Counted from the stretch's first letter, positions 9,295 to 18,246 are shown. The stretch: 64,000 nucleotides of DNA from Marivirga lumbricoides (GCF_014636295.1 NZ_BMEC01000001.1:62001-126000); one strand, 5' to 3'. Translations and numbers: made by a program. The notes: a model not told the origin generated them from the sequence alone.

Positions 9295-9852
9295 ATGATT
9301 TATAGACAAAACAAGTACCTAAAAGTCAGTCAAGTAGTTTATTTATTCTTACTGATGCTTGTATTTAAAAGTTGTACCAATAGGAAATTAAACAATGCAG
9401 CAACGTACGAATATACGCAGATAGAACCAGAGCAATCCAAACCTGTTATTTCTACGCTAGTAGGCGAATGGAAGCTTGATTCGACTGTATTTACTGATGG
9501 TACTTTCAGAAAAAAACCACAAATACCTTTTAGTGCTACTACATGGACTTTTACTGAAGACGGACAGTATGTGGTAAGTATACAGGAAAATTCATATAAG
9601 CTTTCAATGGAAGAAGATGGCACACAAAAAGAAACCTCAATGACAGCTGAGACACCGGCACAGAAATACATTGGTAAATATCAACACATCAACGATGTGC
9701 TACATGCTACAATTATAGGAGGGCTTACCAAATATAACATAGTTGGGCAATCAGATAGTACGCTGCATCTCAAATCTCAGCGGATCCAGGTACCTCCTGT
9801 TTCAAAGGAAGATTCAGCTAAAATAGCGGAACATTACTTCACCTTAAAATAA
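9295..9852 (+). CDS. Lipocalin-like lipoprotein
   Basis: 185 aa. An N-terminal hydrophobic segment ends in FKSC (Cys27), a lipobox. From residue about 55 the sequence reads as a small lipocalin-like domain: LVGEWKLDSTVF, then TTWTFTEDGQYVVSI, with alternating beta strands to the end. It lies 23 bp after the large ankyrin gene, so it is likely in the same transcript and could be its membrane-anchored partner (inference). No catalytic residues. Confidence 0.75.
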   Translation: MIYRQNKYLKVSQVVYLFLLMLVFKSCTNRKLNNAATYEYTQIEPEQSKPVISTLVGEWKLDSTVFTDGTFRKKPQIPFSATTWTFTEDGQYVVSIQENSYKLSMEEDGTQKETSMTAETPAQKYIGKYQHINDVLHATIIGGLTKYNIVGQSDSTLHLKSQRIQVPPVSKEDSAKIAEHYFTLK

Positions 9853-9943
9853 CCGCAAAACTTATCTACTGAACTATTTTTCGGGTTTGGTTAATATGAA
9901 TTGGTATACACATTTAAACAGGACAAATACTTAAAAAGAGCAA

Positions 9944-11329
9944 ATGGAATTCAAACACAAAATAAAAGTAGCCATGGCTGTTGTAATGGTTACTTACAAT
10001 TTCTCAGCCTTTTCCCAACCAGGCATCAAACATGTTGAAGGAGAAAAGGAGAACAGGTCTATTTTAGGAGAGGGTTTTGGTTCAAAAGGCCCAAATGTGA
10101 TCCTCTACGATATCTTTGATGGACATGATGGCGATACAGTTGCCTTGCAGTCGTCTGAAGTTGGGGGCTGGAGTGGTTTAAATATTCACCATCCGGCTGT
10201 TTATATTACAGATAGTGAAGATAATATGGCAGCTCTGCTTATAGACATGGAGCGTGGAGGACAGCTAAATGTCAATTTTGATCCCGTGCAGGAAATTTTT
10301 ATTTCTTACGGAGTTAAAATACCTGCTGGTCATTGTTTTCCTATGACCTCTGTACCTGGTACTTTTCCTGAAGGAAGCAATTGGAAACTATCTTGGCTAA
10401 TGGATGGAGAAAGAGGCTATATGGGTAATGATGACGTATGCTTGCCCACCTGGGGAAATGGCACTTATTTTTCATATGCTGGTAATGACAATGTGATTAA
10501 GTTTGAGGTGGGAAAACCTGGTTCTGACAGTAATTGGTTTTCTTTTGAGCAGTGGAACAGATTTTCTACCTATTTAAAAAGCGGAAACAAACCTACAGAA
10601 GACCCAGGCATTCTTTGGGCGCAAGGCATAAGTAAAGAATTTGGTCAGAAGACATTCTCTGACAATACACAAGTGCTATTTGATGGTGACGATACTCCTG
10701 ATGGCTATAAGTTTGAAGATGACAATATTAGCCAGTGGAATAGATTTAACCTGCCTGGATGGTACAGAAGTGGTGGTGAGAATGTAAGAGCTCTATATGA
10801 CGATGTTTATATTGCCACAGGTGATGCGGCACGTGCTCGTATTGAAATTGGCGATGCAGCAACCTATGCTGAATGCAGAACATTGGACATACAGATTCCT
10901 ACCAGCTGGTCCGATGATAGAATAGCCTTTACCTTGAAAAGCCAGAAAACCTCTTCCTTAGAGAGTTTATACTTATATGTTACTGACGCTTCAGGTCAGG
11001 TAAATGAAAACGGGTATTTACTCACATCAAATATTTTAGATGTTAAAGAGAGTCATGAGAAACCCAACAAGTTGGCTGTTTATCCAAACCCAGCGGTCAA
11101 TACCGTTCATTTCAAATTAGATTCCGACCGAATCGAAAAAATCTCTATTACATTTTATAATTCAACTGGTGAATTGATAGAGTCTATTGAAAAAGATTTT
11201 CCTAATGACCGGATAACCTGGAAACCTAAAGGCCTTCCAAATGGAAACTATTTATACAAAGCTGAAATAAAGGTGTCAGGAGAAAAAGAATATGTTTCTA
11301 GTGGAAAAATTGTATTGATGAAGCACTGA
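9944..11329 (+). CDS. Type IX-secreted protein with a probable jelly-roll (lyase/lectin-like) domain
   Basis: 461 aa. A signal peptide ends near SAFSQ (residue 24). Residues 40-290 are aromatic and Gly/Asp rich with WSGLNIHHPAVYI, GVKIPAGHCFPM and FSFEQWNRFSTYLKSG, consistent with the concanavalin-like jelly roll seen in polysaccharide lyases and lectins. A beta-rich segment (290-360) follows. The last about 80 residues are a classic T9SS sorting domain (LAVYPNPAVNTVHF ... LPNGNYLYKAEI), so the protein should cross the outer membrane and be anchored or released. Polysaccharide processing is only a suggestion. Own terminator downstream. Confidence 0.8.
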   Translation: MEFKHKIKVAMAVVMVTYNFSAFSQPGIKHVEGEKENRSILGEGFGSKGPNVILYDIFDGHDGDTVALQSSEVGGWSGLNIHHPAVYITDSEDNMAALLIDMERGGQLNVNFDPVQEIFISYGVKIPAGHCFPMTSVPGTFPEGSNWKLSWLMDGERGYMGNDDVCLPTWGNGTYFSYAGNDNVIKFEVGKPGSDSNWFSFEQWNRFSTYLKSGNKPTEDPGILWAQGISKEFGQKTFSDNTQVLFDGDDTPDGYKFEDDNISQWNRFNLPGWYRSGGENVRALYDDVYIATGDAARARIEIGDAATYAECRTLDIQIPTSWSDDRIAFTLKSQKTSSLESLYLYVTDASGQVNENGYLLTSNILDVKESHEKPNKLAVYPNPAVNTVHFKLDSDRIEKISITFYNSTGELIESIEKDFPNDRITWKPKGLPNGNYLYKAEIKVSGEKEYVSSGKIVLMKH

Positions 11330-11345
11330 TTTTTATTTTGCAAAT

Positions 11346-11376
11346 AAACCTGTGAGGAAATCCTCATAGGTTTTTT
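11346..11376 (+). terminator. Rho-independent terminator
   Basis: AAACCT(11346-11351)...AGGTTT(11368-11373) with an inner TGAGGA/TCCTCA stem and a run of T residues, directly after the T9SS cargo gene. Strong bulged hairpin. Confidence 0.85.
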
Positions 11377-11448
11377 ACTGTTTGATGCATTGAGAAGTAA
11401 GTAGGCAATTGAAGCTTTTTAATAAGCATTTCAATGCTTCTACCTATT

Positions 11449-12414
11449 CTAATATTTGTTTAACAGCTTCATTATTTTAGGATCATTCAATTTTTCAGCT
11501 ATTTCATAAACTGTTTTAGGATCATGTTTAGTTTTAATGGTAGGGTCTGCTCCTGCTTTCATTAATATCTTAATTATTTTGAGTATCTCTTTCCTGTTAT
11601 CATGCATTGTTTGTGGTTTTTCATCAATTAAGTAAAAGAGTAAATGTAATGGCGTTAAATTATTATCGAAAATCACATTAGAAAAGAGCTCCGCAAATCG
11701 CTTGCTATACATAGGTTTGTTTACATCAGCACCTTCTTTAATCAGTAAGGAGGTTGCCTCCACATTAAGTGCTTTTATTGCCCAGTGTAGTGCCGTCAAT
11801 CCTCTCTTATCAACCAAATCTACATCTACACCTTTTGCTATTAGTGACTTTGCCAAAGTAAAAGTCTTTGTTGTATCAAATGCAATGGCTGCAGTCAATA
11901 TCAGTGGATCAGCAGGATCAGTAAATTCCATATAGGGTAAGTGCTCATAGCTGAATTTCTTCTCAAGCAAAGCTTCCACTAGCCTGGACATCCATTCAGG
12001 TAAAATCTCCTCTCCTTCCTGATATCTGTTAACCCAATAGCTCATTTCTTCAATTTTCGGGTTAAAGCCATTCTTCAATAAGGCTTCAATAACATGTAAA
12101 TACTTTTTTTCTGCCGCCCAATTTGCAACCGTCCCATATTTAGAAATACTATTGGGATTGGAGCCACGGGAAATTAAAAAAAGAACTATATCAATGTCTC
12201 CCACAGAGCAGGCATAAAATAACAAAGGCATCTCGTCAGCTGGCTCGAATGATTGCACATTTTCATCTCCAATAGTTTTTTTTAAAGCATCTAAATCCTG
12301 CTTTTCAATTATTTGAGTGAGCTTTAAGTAAGTGTTGGAAAGGCTATCATTCTGTCCATACGTTAGAGTAGCCGTTAAAAGTATTAAAAGTATAATTAAG
12401 TTTTTCTTAAGCAT
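11449..12414 (-). CDS. Exported ankyrin-repeat protein
   Basis: 321 aa with a signal peptide ending TLTYGQ (residue 21). About six to seven ankyrin repeats follow: clear ones are EMPLLFYACSVGDIDIVLFL, GLTALHWAIKALNVEATSLLI and a C-terminal one with KAGADPTIKTK. The middle (residues 120-175) is irregular. It is a periplasmic protein-interaction scaffold by family. It is convergent with the T9SS cargo gene and 60 bp downstream of the carboxylesterase gene on the same strand; the two may share a transcript. It is the second intact exported ankyrin gene within 5 kb. Confidence 0.85.
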   Translation of the reverse strand: MLKKNLIILLILLTATLTYGQNDSLSNTYLKLTQIIEKQDLDALKKTIGDENVQSFEPADEMPLLFYACSVGDIDIVLFLISRGSNPNSISKYGTVANWAAEKKYLHVIEALLKNGFNPKIEEMSYWVNRYQEGEEILPEWMSRLVEALLEKKFSYEHLPYMEFTDPADPLILTAAIAFDTTKTFTLAKSLIAKGVDVDLVDKRGLTALHWAIKALNVEATSLLIKEGADVNKPMYSKRFAELFSNVIFDNNLTPLHLLFYLIDEKPQTMHDNRKEILKIIKILMKAGADPTIKTKHDPKTVYEIAEKLNDPKIMKLLNKY

Positions 12415-12474
12415 TACAATATTATCATTTTAGATTATTTGAGGCATACAAAGCAATCTGCAAGCTAAACCCTC

Positions 12475-13848
12475 TTATATTTTTTTATATTTCAGCACAT
12501 CCCTGACCGCTCCTTTTTGGTCAATTGTACCCGTAGTGGCAAATCGAGCCCAGAGTGCTCTCACTTCTTTCTGGCTTCTGGAAATTTCTTCCGCAGAAAT
12601 GCCCTCCACCAATTTGGCATCTTTCCAAAGTGCGCTATCACCGAATAAAAGTGGTAAATCTATGGTATGCGTAGCCCCATATCCATTTGTATCAGATCCC
12701 CAGGTAATTTCATACCGATAAACATTATTTCCCTCTACAGCACAGTTTTTGGCAAACTCATTAGCTGCCTTTTTATATACTTTTTTAGATGTACTACTTA
12801 TAAGAATCTTATTGAGTAAACCTCCAATAATGGGAAATTCTGTATATTTTCTTAAAGCAGGCATATGAGGTATAAAAAAAGAGGTTTCCTCTTGAGTATA
12901 CCCAATAAGGATGTTTACTTCTCTTGCTCTTTCTTTCCAAATGGCTTGCACTTGAGATTCTTCAGGAAAGGGATATACACCATATTGATTGCCAAATGGC
13001 ATTCCTGCCTTTAAACCATACTCTTTGGCCGCTGCCAGAACTTCTTCCTGCCTTTTCAGAATGGTGTCGATTTCGGCTTGAGCAGGTATTTCCCTGGCTA
13101 CCTTAACCATGTCATTGATCATATCGCCTCTTTCAAATATTAACCCTAACGGGGCACTTTGTATAATTACATTTTGAAACAAACCTTTTGACTCTTCAAT
13201 TAACATCATTTGAGCAATGGCCTCTCCCCCAGCGGACTGCCCAAAAAGGGTGATATTCTTAGGATCTCCTCCGAAAGCTGAAATATTATTGTTGACCCAT
13301 TTGATTGACTCCAGAATATCCAAATAACCTAGATTAGCTGGTATATTATTGTATCCCCCCAGGAAACCTAATAATCCTAATCGATAGGTAACATTAACTA
13401 CAATTACATCCTGTTCTTTCACTAAAAGCTTAGGATCAAAAATCACTGCATCACCAGCTCCGGAGATATAACTCCCTCCGTGTATCCAGATCATTACAGG
13501 AAGCTTATCTAAATCATTATTGGGCCGGGTTACTGACAAGTTTAAGCAATCTTCCGACTGCTCCTGCATATCCAGTGGTTCAATACCGAACATCATGGAA
13601 AACAGTGGTTTTTCAGTTTGAGGGCAAGCTGGAGAAGGCTCATATGCATTTAGGGGCGAATCATATTTTTCAATAGGTACTGGCTTTTCGAACCGTCCGG
13701 CCCGGGCATAGGGAACATTGGTTGCTCTCATCACACCATTATCCTCAAAAAGGTGGATTTGTCCGGCTGGAGTTGTGACAGTATTGCTTTGAGCGTAAGA
13801 ATTACTATGCATAGAAAGTATAATTACAATGACTAGTAAATTTTTCAT
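12475..13848 (-). CDS. Exported type-B carboxylesterase
   Basis: 457 aa, signal peptide ending SYAQ (residue 20). Alpha/beta hydrolase of the carboxylesterase/para-nitrobenzyl esterase family: the SEDCLNL motif (98-104), oxyanion-hole HGGSY (123-127), nucleophile Ser205 in GQSAGG, and a later His in YGATHTIDLPLLFGD. At 457 aa it is a little shorter than most of the family (about 500). It hydrolyses carboxylic esters in the periplasm or outside; substrate unknown. Lies upstream of the second ankyrin gene on the same strand. Confidence 0.9.
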   Translation of the reverse strand: MKNLLVIVIILSMHSNSYAQSNTVTTPAGQIHLFEDNGVMRATNVPYARAGRFEKPVPIEKYDSPLNAYEPSPACPQTEKPLFSMMFGIEPLDMQEQSEDCLNLSVTRPNNDLDKLPVMIWIHGGSYISGAGDAVIFDPKLLVKEQDVIVVNVTYRLGLLGFLGGYNNIPANLGYLDILESIKWVNNNISAFGGDPKNITLFGQSAGGEAIAQMMLIEESKGLFQNVIIQSAPLGLIFERGDMINDMVKVAREIPAQAEIDTILKRQEEVLAAAKEYGLKAGMPFGNQYGVYPFPEESQVQAIWKERAREVNILIGYTQEETSFFIPHMPALRKYTEFPIIGGLLNKILISSTSKKVYKKAANEFAKNCAVEGNNVYRYEITWGSDTNGYGATHTIDLPLLFGDSALWKDAKLVEGISAEEISRSQKEVRALWARFATTGTIDQKGAVRDVLKYKKI

Positions 13849-13890
13849 TGATACGCATGCTGCTAAAATTTTGACTAATGTTGAATATAT

Positions 13891-14048
13891 AAGTTAGGCC
13901 TGAATACACTGTACCTGAATTTTTGCACAACTCAAAATTAACTAAAGTTTGATGGTATTAGATTGTTTTTCTGAAAAAGCTAAACTATGAGGGATTAAAA
14001 CCTCTTTTACGCTCATTAGTTTAATGGGTTGATAACAACGCCTAACTT
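13891..14048. repeat. 9-bp inverted repeats bounding a 158-bp intergenic segment
   Basis: AAGTTAGGC at 13891-13899 and its exact complement GCCTAACTT at 14040-14048. The enclosed segment is AT-rich and non-coding. The GTTAGGC/GCCTAAC core resembles integron attC core sites, but the arms are in the wrong order for attC. Could be a small MITE-like remnant. Confidence 0.35.
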
Positions 14049-14109
14049 TGGAGAAAAAGAATGAAAACACCGAACGTAGTGTAAGTGGCTTTCATCCTCA
14101 ATTTATTAG

Positions 14110-15168
14110 TTACTTCAATATACTTTCATAAAGTGTATTAAGCATATCGTTTCGCATTTTAGAGTTGTTTTGGTTGATGAAAATCAGGATACCCCAATTT
14201 GCCGCTCTGTTGTAGCAAAGCATGGAAGATTGCCCCATAGAATCTCCTGACTTGAGATACACTGTATTCCCACTATCCCGGATAATTTTAGTACCTAAAC
14301 CAATCGCCTCATTTTCCTCCTTAAAATAAGGAATTTCCGTTAACAGAGCTGCTTTGGCCAGGGTGCTGTTTTCACCCAATAAGGCATTCATATACTTCAT
14401 CATATCTGCAGTAGTAGATTTCACCAAGCCCGCTGGCCCCACAATATTCCAGTTGAAAAGTTCCTGCTCACCGCCTTCCCCATTGTAACCTGTCGCTACA
14501 TTATCAACATCAAACTCGGTAGTATAAGTGCGTGTCATGTTCAGCGGCTTAGTAATTTTCTCTCTGATTAGTTGAGCATAAGTGGTTTCATATAGTTTTT
14601 CTAATATCTGACCAATTAAGGTATAGCCTACTGTAGAATACCTATAGCTCCCATAGTTTTTAAGTGTATCGCAGCTGTTGATCATACTCACAAGAAGTTC
14701 CTCGTCTACTATAGCGGTTGGCTGTTGTGCATCTTTCTCTATAAGTGCACTGAAATCCACATCAGGCAATCCCGATTGATGAGAAGCTAAGTCTGCTATT
14801 GTTATTTTACCCTGGATGTTATCATCGAGCTGATATGCTGCCGGCAGGTAATCATCGATATAATCATCCACCTTTAGCCTACCTTCCAGTGCGGCTTGGG
14901 CAATTAGGTTGCCAGTCATGATTTTGGTAATTGAGGCAATTTCAAATACCGTATGCTTATTGATCTTTGTTTTATCCTCCCGGCTTAAATGGCCATAGGC
15001 CGTATAGAATTCTTCTCCATTTTGTAAAAAGCCTACGCTTATACTTACTTCAGGATTAGCCTCATGGAAGCTATTGACCGCAGAGTCGATGCGTTGGGTA
15101 ATGCTTTGTGCAAAAATGAATGTGTTCATCAATAATAAGATTGAAATAAATGTGCTTACAGTTTTCAT
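14110..15168 (-). CDS. Exported serine beta-lactamase-fold hydrolase (class C / esterase type)
   Basis: 352 aa from the Met at 15168, where the signal peptide MKTVSTF...FIFAQ begins; the longer frame to 15255 would run through a palindrome and is unlikely. PF00144-type motifs: Ser79-x-x-Lys82 (SITK), Tyr177-Ser (RYSTVGY) and a KSG triad near the C-terminus in place of KTG. Members are D-Ala-D-Ala peptidases, esterases or, rarely, beta-lactamases; most such exported Bacteroidota enzymes are not resistance enzymes. It follows an AraC-family regulator gene on the same strand, 128 bp away, with an intervening palindrome that may control it. Confidence 0.88.
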   Translation of the reverse strand: MKTVSTFISILLLMNTFIFAQSITQRIDSAVNSFHEANPEVSISVGFLQNGEEFYTAYGHLSREDKTKINKHTVFEIASITKIMTGNLIAQAALEGRLKVDDYIDDYLPAAYQLDDNIQGKITIADLASHQSGLPDVDFSALIEKDAQQPTAIVDEELLVSMINSCDTLKNYGSYRYSTVGYTLIGQILEKLYETTYAQLIREKITKPLNMTRTYTTEFDVDNVATGYNGEGGEQELFNWNIVGPAGLVKSTTADMMKYMNALLGENSTLAKAALLTEIPYFKEENEAIGLGTKIIRDSGNTVYLKSGDSMGQSSMLCYNRAANWGILIFINQNNSKMRNDMLNTLYESILK

Positions 15169-15231
15169 TGCGTTTTTAGTTTTTTGATTAAAAGATGACA
15201 CAAAGCTGCATGAAAGTACTGCTCTAATCGA

Positions 15232-15249
15232 CCGACTTCCTAAAGTCGG
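15232..15249. promoter_or_regulatory. Perfect 7-bp palindrome, possible operator or attenuating hairpin
   Basis: CCGACTT (15232-15238), loop CCTA, AAGTCGG (15243-15249). It lies between the AraC-family gene stop (15297) and the serine hydrolase start (15168). There is no U-run, so a simple terminator is unlikely; a binding site for the neighbouring regulator is plausible. Confidence 0.4.
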
Positions 15250-15296
15250 ACGCATTAGTGAAAAAGTAAAACGTTCGCCTTTTTACAAGCGCCTGA

Positions 15297-16430
15297 TTAT
15301 GAGTGGTTTTTACGGTACTGGGTTGGTGTGGTACCTGTATGCTTTTTAAAAGCTGTATTGAAGGAAGACTTTGAATTAAAGCCTACTTCATATAATATTT
15401 CAAGCACAGTAAAAGCTTTCTTATCCGGATCTTTTAAAAGTGCTGTTGCTTTCTTGATTCTGTAAGAATTGATGTAATCAAAAAAATGAAGTCCTATTTT
15501 GTGGTTAATCAATACCGATAATTCCCTTGCGGGCATATCTATTTTATCAGATAGATCCTGAATGCTAATAGAAGGATCGAGATAAGGCTCCTCGGCTACC
15601 ATGTACTGATGAAGTCTATCTATCCGCTCATCATTAGGAACTGGTGTTGGGTTAAGTTTAGGTTGGTTTTCTCTCACCATATTGGCAACCAGCTTCAATT
15701 TAGAATCTATACTTCTAAACAATTCCGGATTTTTCAATGATTTCATGAGATACCAACAGATGATGACTAATTGAAATACATACAGCCCGGCACGAAGAAG
15801 ATCTGAGATATGGTCGTACATAGAAAACTTAAAGATATTTTTGAGCAGCGCCAACGTATAGAAAAGTGATATAGCTACTGCCAGCTGAAATAACCATTGG
15901 TAAGCCTGTAGTTTCTTTCCAGCATTATTTTCCAGGTATAAGTTTTTGGCCTTACTGATTACTAAAAAAATAAGGATGAGGTATATGATTACCTGAAGGT
16001 GAAGCAATACATGATTAATTTGCACTTCAAAAACCTCTTTGAAATGGGAGAAGAATTGTATTTTCCCTTCATCATCTTGCGAGTAAAAACGGGGAAGAAA
16101 AATAAGGTTGACTACTACAAAAGGAATAGCATGAAAAAGGTGCTTAGGCTTTAATGTGAAATTAGAATAGCAGGCTGACAACACATATAGATATAAGGTG
16201 GGCAGCTGTAGAAAAATAACCTGGCTTCTGAACATGGCCAGGTTAGAGATGATACCCTGCGCTGGAGTATAAAAATAACCACTTGTATCTATACTGGTAA
16301 GCAAAAGAAAAGTAGCAAATAGATAATTGCTAAGTTTATTGGGTGATTTTAGTGTAAAGAGAAATACTGCTAAAAGCAGTGAAACAAAAATGGAAATAAT
16401 AGCAACAACAAAAAGCAAGTTGGAATACAT
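15297..16430 (-). CDS. Membrane-bound AraC-family transcriptional regulator
   Basis: 377 aa. Seven hydrophobic helices occupy residues 5-230. A linker follows, then a C-terminal AraC/XylS helix-turn-helix pair (about 275-375) with LSDKIDMPARELSVLINHKIG for the first and ILYEVGFNSKSSFNTAFKKHTG for the second. Membrane-embedded AraC regulators of this architecture are common in Bacteroidota and sense unknown signals. It is the first gene of a likely two-gene unit with the beta-lactamase-fold hydrolase. Confidence 0.9.
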   Translation of the reverse strand: MYSNLLFVVAIISIFVSLLLAVFLFTLKSPNKLSNYLFATFLLLTSIDTSGYFYTPAQGIISNLAMFRSQVIFLQLPTLYLYVLSACYSNFTLKPKHLFHAIPFVVVNLIFLPRFYSQDDEGKIQFFSHFKEVFEVQINHVLLHLQVIIYLILIFLVISKAKNLYLENNAGKKLQAYQWLFQLAVAISLFYTLALLKNIFKFSMYDHISDLLRAGLYVFQLVIICWYLMKSLKNPELFRSIDSKLKLVANMVRENQPKLNPTPVPNDERIDRLHQYMVAEEPYLDPSISIQDLSDKIDMPARELSVLINHKIGLHFFDYINSYRIKKATALLKDPDKKAFTVLEILYEVGFNSKSSFNTAFKKHTGTTPTQYRKNHS

Positions 16431-16666
16431 GAATTAATTTTCTAAAAAAGCAGAAGCTAAGTTGTTAATAGTTGCTGATAAAAACTAGAAAAGCTTTTTA
16501 TTTTGGTGGGAAAGGATGTATTACCTCTTTTTAAAAGGCACAGAGCAAAACCCTTGAAAGTAGTGTTTTGAATTAAACAGCATAAATTCATAGAACAAAC
16601 CTGCCATTTATAGCTGGTTGCCATTCTTATGACTTTTCATAGCAGCCAATGTTAGCGGTATACTTT

Positions 16667-17524
16667 TTAATTTTTCTTTTTCTTTTTCCGTTTCTCTTGG
16701 TTTTTATTTATTTTCTCTATGGTATCCATTGGAATTACCGTCAGCATATTAGTTTCACAATTCCATATGTTGAGATATTTCTTTGACACAACATTGTGAG
16801 TTTTCCAATTTGCGAATTTTGAATAAAGCATTAGAGTACAAATATCTGTTGCTGTGATAAATTCTCCTGTTTCTGGCAGGTGACTATGCATAGCTCCTTC
16901 TATTTCTTGTCCTTCTTCAAAATTGCCGTATTCAATCGGAATAATATTCTTATGTAGTTGTTTTTTAGTTGCGAGCTTGTTGTTTTTATCAAACGTTAAT
17001 AAGTAGTCATTTCCAAAAATCACGACACCACTTTGCTGTGGACCTGTCAATATGTACACCTTCTTTTCTTTTCCATTAATAAGCGGAATCATATTAGGAT
17101 TGGTGTTTTGGTAAAACTCAAAAAATCCATCTTCATTTGTTTGTAGTTCTGTCAAAGCAATATTTCTGATTTCATAAAGGTCGCTTTCTGTAATTGTAAA
17201 ATCTCTTTCGGTCAAGTCTGTTGTAGCTTTTTCCACATCATAAGTACTGTCAAATGAAACTGTCCCTATTACTTTTGGTTTTTCTGCTATTGAGAAGAAA
17301 ACACATTTTGCTGTGTCATTTTCAGAGTAGGAAAAATAACCGCCAATATTTTCTCTGTCTTTATAGTTCTCCAAAAATAAGTCAGTTCCATACCATGAAG
17401 CCATTTCCGATTTGTAGAGAAGTTTACCTTCTGCCACTATTGGCTGTGCTTCTGCTGTTGGATTTTTTTGTCCAAATGCACTAATTGTGATTAGTGACAA
17501 AATAATGATTAAGGTTCTGTTCAT
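16667..17524 (-). CDS. Exported protein of unknown function with a JAMM-like HxH...D motif
   Basis: 285 aa. A signal peptide ends at SAFGQ (residue 19). The C-terminal half contains EGAMHSHLPETGEFITATDI, which resembles the metal-binding H-x-H-x(n)-S/T-x-x-D motif of JAB1/MPN peptidases, although the spacing is one residue longer than canonical. The end is a lysine-rich tail (KRKKKKKN). No family recognised with confidence. It is orphan, flanked on both sides by short TAACGG/GTTAGCGG-type motifs, and codirectional with the lipoprotein gene at 17683. It may be a mobile gene cassette. Confidence 0.65.
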   Translation of the reverse strand: MNRTLIIILSLITISAFGQKNPTAEAQPIVAEGKLLYKSEMASWYGTDLFLENYKDRENIGGYFSYSENDTAKCVFFSIAEKPKVIGTVSFDSTYDVEKATTDLTERDFTITESDLYEIRNIALTELQTNEDGFFEFYQNTNPNMIPLINGKEKKVYILTGPQQSGVVIFGNDYLLTFDKNNKLATKKQLHKNIIPIEYGNFEEGQEIEGAMHSHLPETGEFITATDICTLMLYSKFANWKTHNVVSKKYLNIWNCETNMLTVIPMDTIEKINKNQEKRKKKKKN

Positions 17525-17548
17525 TTTTATATCTCGTATTTTCAGATT

Positions 17549-17677
17549 ACTGATAACGGTTTAAATATAGTTATTTCTTTGCGGTTTCGAAGCACTTTTC
17601 TTTCCACCGAAACCAAAGCTGACTACGGAGCAGAAGCCTTGCTGTTAGCCGTTCACTCGCTATATGCGTTGTTGTGC
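17549..17677. repeat. Cassette-boundary-like intergenic element
   Basis: Contains ACTGATAACGG at 17549-17559, a hairpin GGTTTCG (17583-17589) / CGAAACC (17608-17614), GTTAGCCG, and GCGTTGTTGTGC at 17666-17677. The last motif is matched in inverted orientation by GCACAACAA at 18260-18268 on the far side of the next gene. Similar elements separate hypothetical-gene cassettes in other Bacteroidota genomes. I see no integrase, and the attC consensus is not strictly met. Confidence 0.35.
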
Positions 17678-17682
17678 TTAGT

Positions 17683-18246
17683 TTATTCTCTTTTTATTTT
17701 AATTGATTTAAAAGATTTAATCAAAACATCCTGGTTTTCGGATTTTACCCTCTCTCCAATAATGTTAAAATTGAAAGAAGAATTTAAATCTTCAATAAGA
17801 ACTGCTGTTAATCCGTCCTTACCTTTTTTAGGCTGAATGTATGTCCTGATATAATTATCAACCGTATCAACTTTTAATTGATATCTAGTGTATTCTTTTT
17901 TGTGTTTTAATTTTTTAACACTTTTAGATTGAAGCTGATTATTATGATTATCTATTATACCTTGAGAACCTATATGCGGTAATTCTATTTCTTCAAAATT
18001 GATAGTGCTATCATTGTTGATAGAAAAACCTGCATATCCAAATTCGCTCCAATCGAAAAATAAAGCCATGTTTGGTCCTGTAAGTTTTCCTAAGAAGCTA
18101 TCGTCACCCTGTATGGTTTCATAATTCCAATCGACAGGTAATTCGATTTCAAATTTACCTGTATCAATTATTTTTGTTTTTTGTGAACTATCTACTTTAC
18201 AACCAATTAGTAACAATAAAATCTGTAAATATAAAATGATTTTCAT
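17683..18246 (-). CDS. Lipoprotein of unknown function
   Basis: 187 aa from the ATG at 18246; the longer frame would use a TTG two codons earlier. A lipobox LLIGC (Cys16) marks a lipoprotein. Residues 25-185 read as a compact alpha/beta domain (FEIELPVDWNYETIQGDDSF ... KEYTRYQLKVDTVDNYIRTY ... VLIKSFKSIKIKRE), similar in style to PsbP-like or stress-response single-domain lipoproteins, but no family is claimed. It is bracketed by inverted TTGTTGTGC/GCACAACAA motifs, which suggests acquisition as a unit. Confidence 0.65.
   Translation of the reverse strand: MKIILYLQILLLLIGCKVDSSQKTKIIDTGKFEIELPVDWNYETIQGDDSFLGKLTGPNMALFFDWSEFGYAGFSINNDSTINFEEIELPHIGSQGIIDNHNNQLQSKSVKKLKHKKEYTRYQLKVDTVDNYIRTYIQPKKGKDGLTAVLIEDLNSSFNFNIIGERVKSENQDVLIKSFKSIKIKRE

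Noticed and set aside
9339-9671. Minus-strand frame of 110 codons opposite the lipocalin-like gene
   Set aside because: It is the shadow of the plus-strand lipoprotein, which has a lipobox, a domain pattern and a sensible operon context.
13891-14048. An integron attC site
   Set aside because: The GTT-type and AAC-type cores are in reverse order for attC, and no integrase or cassette follows; kept only as an inverted repeat.
17579-17836. Plus-strand open frame overlapping the lipoprotein gene at 17683-18246
   Set aside because: It overlaps the antisense cassette-like block and the real minus-strand gene, has no family resemblance and no signal peptide.
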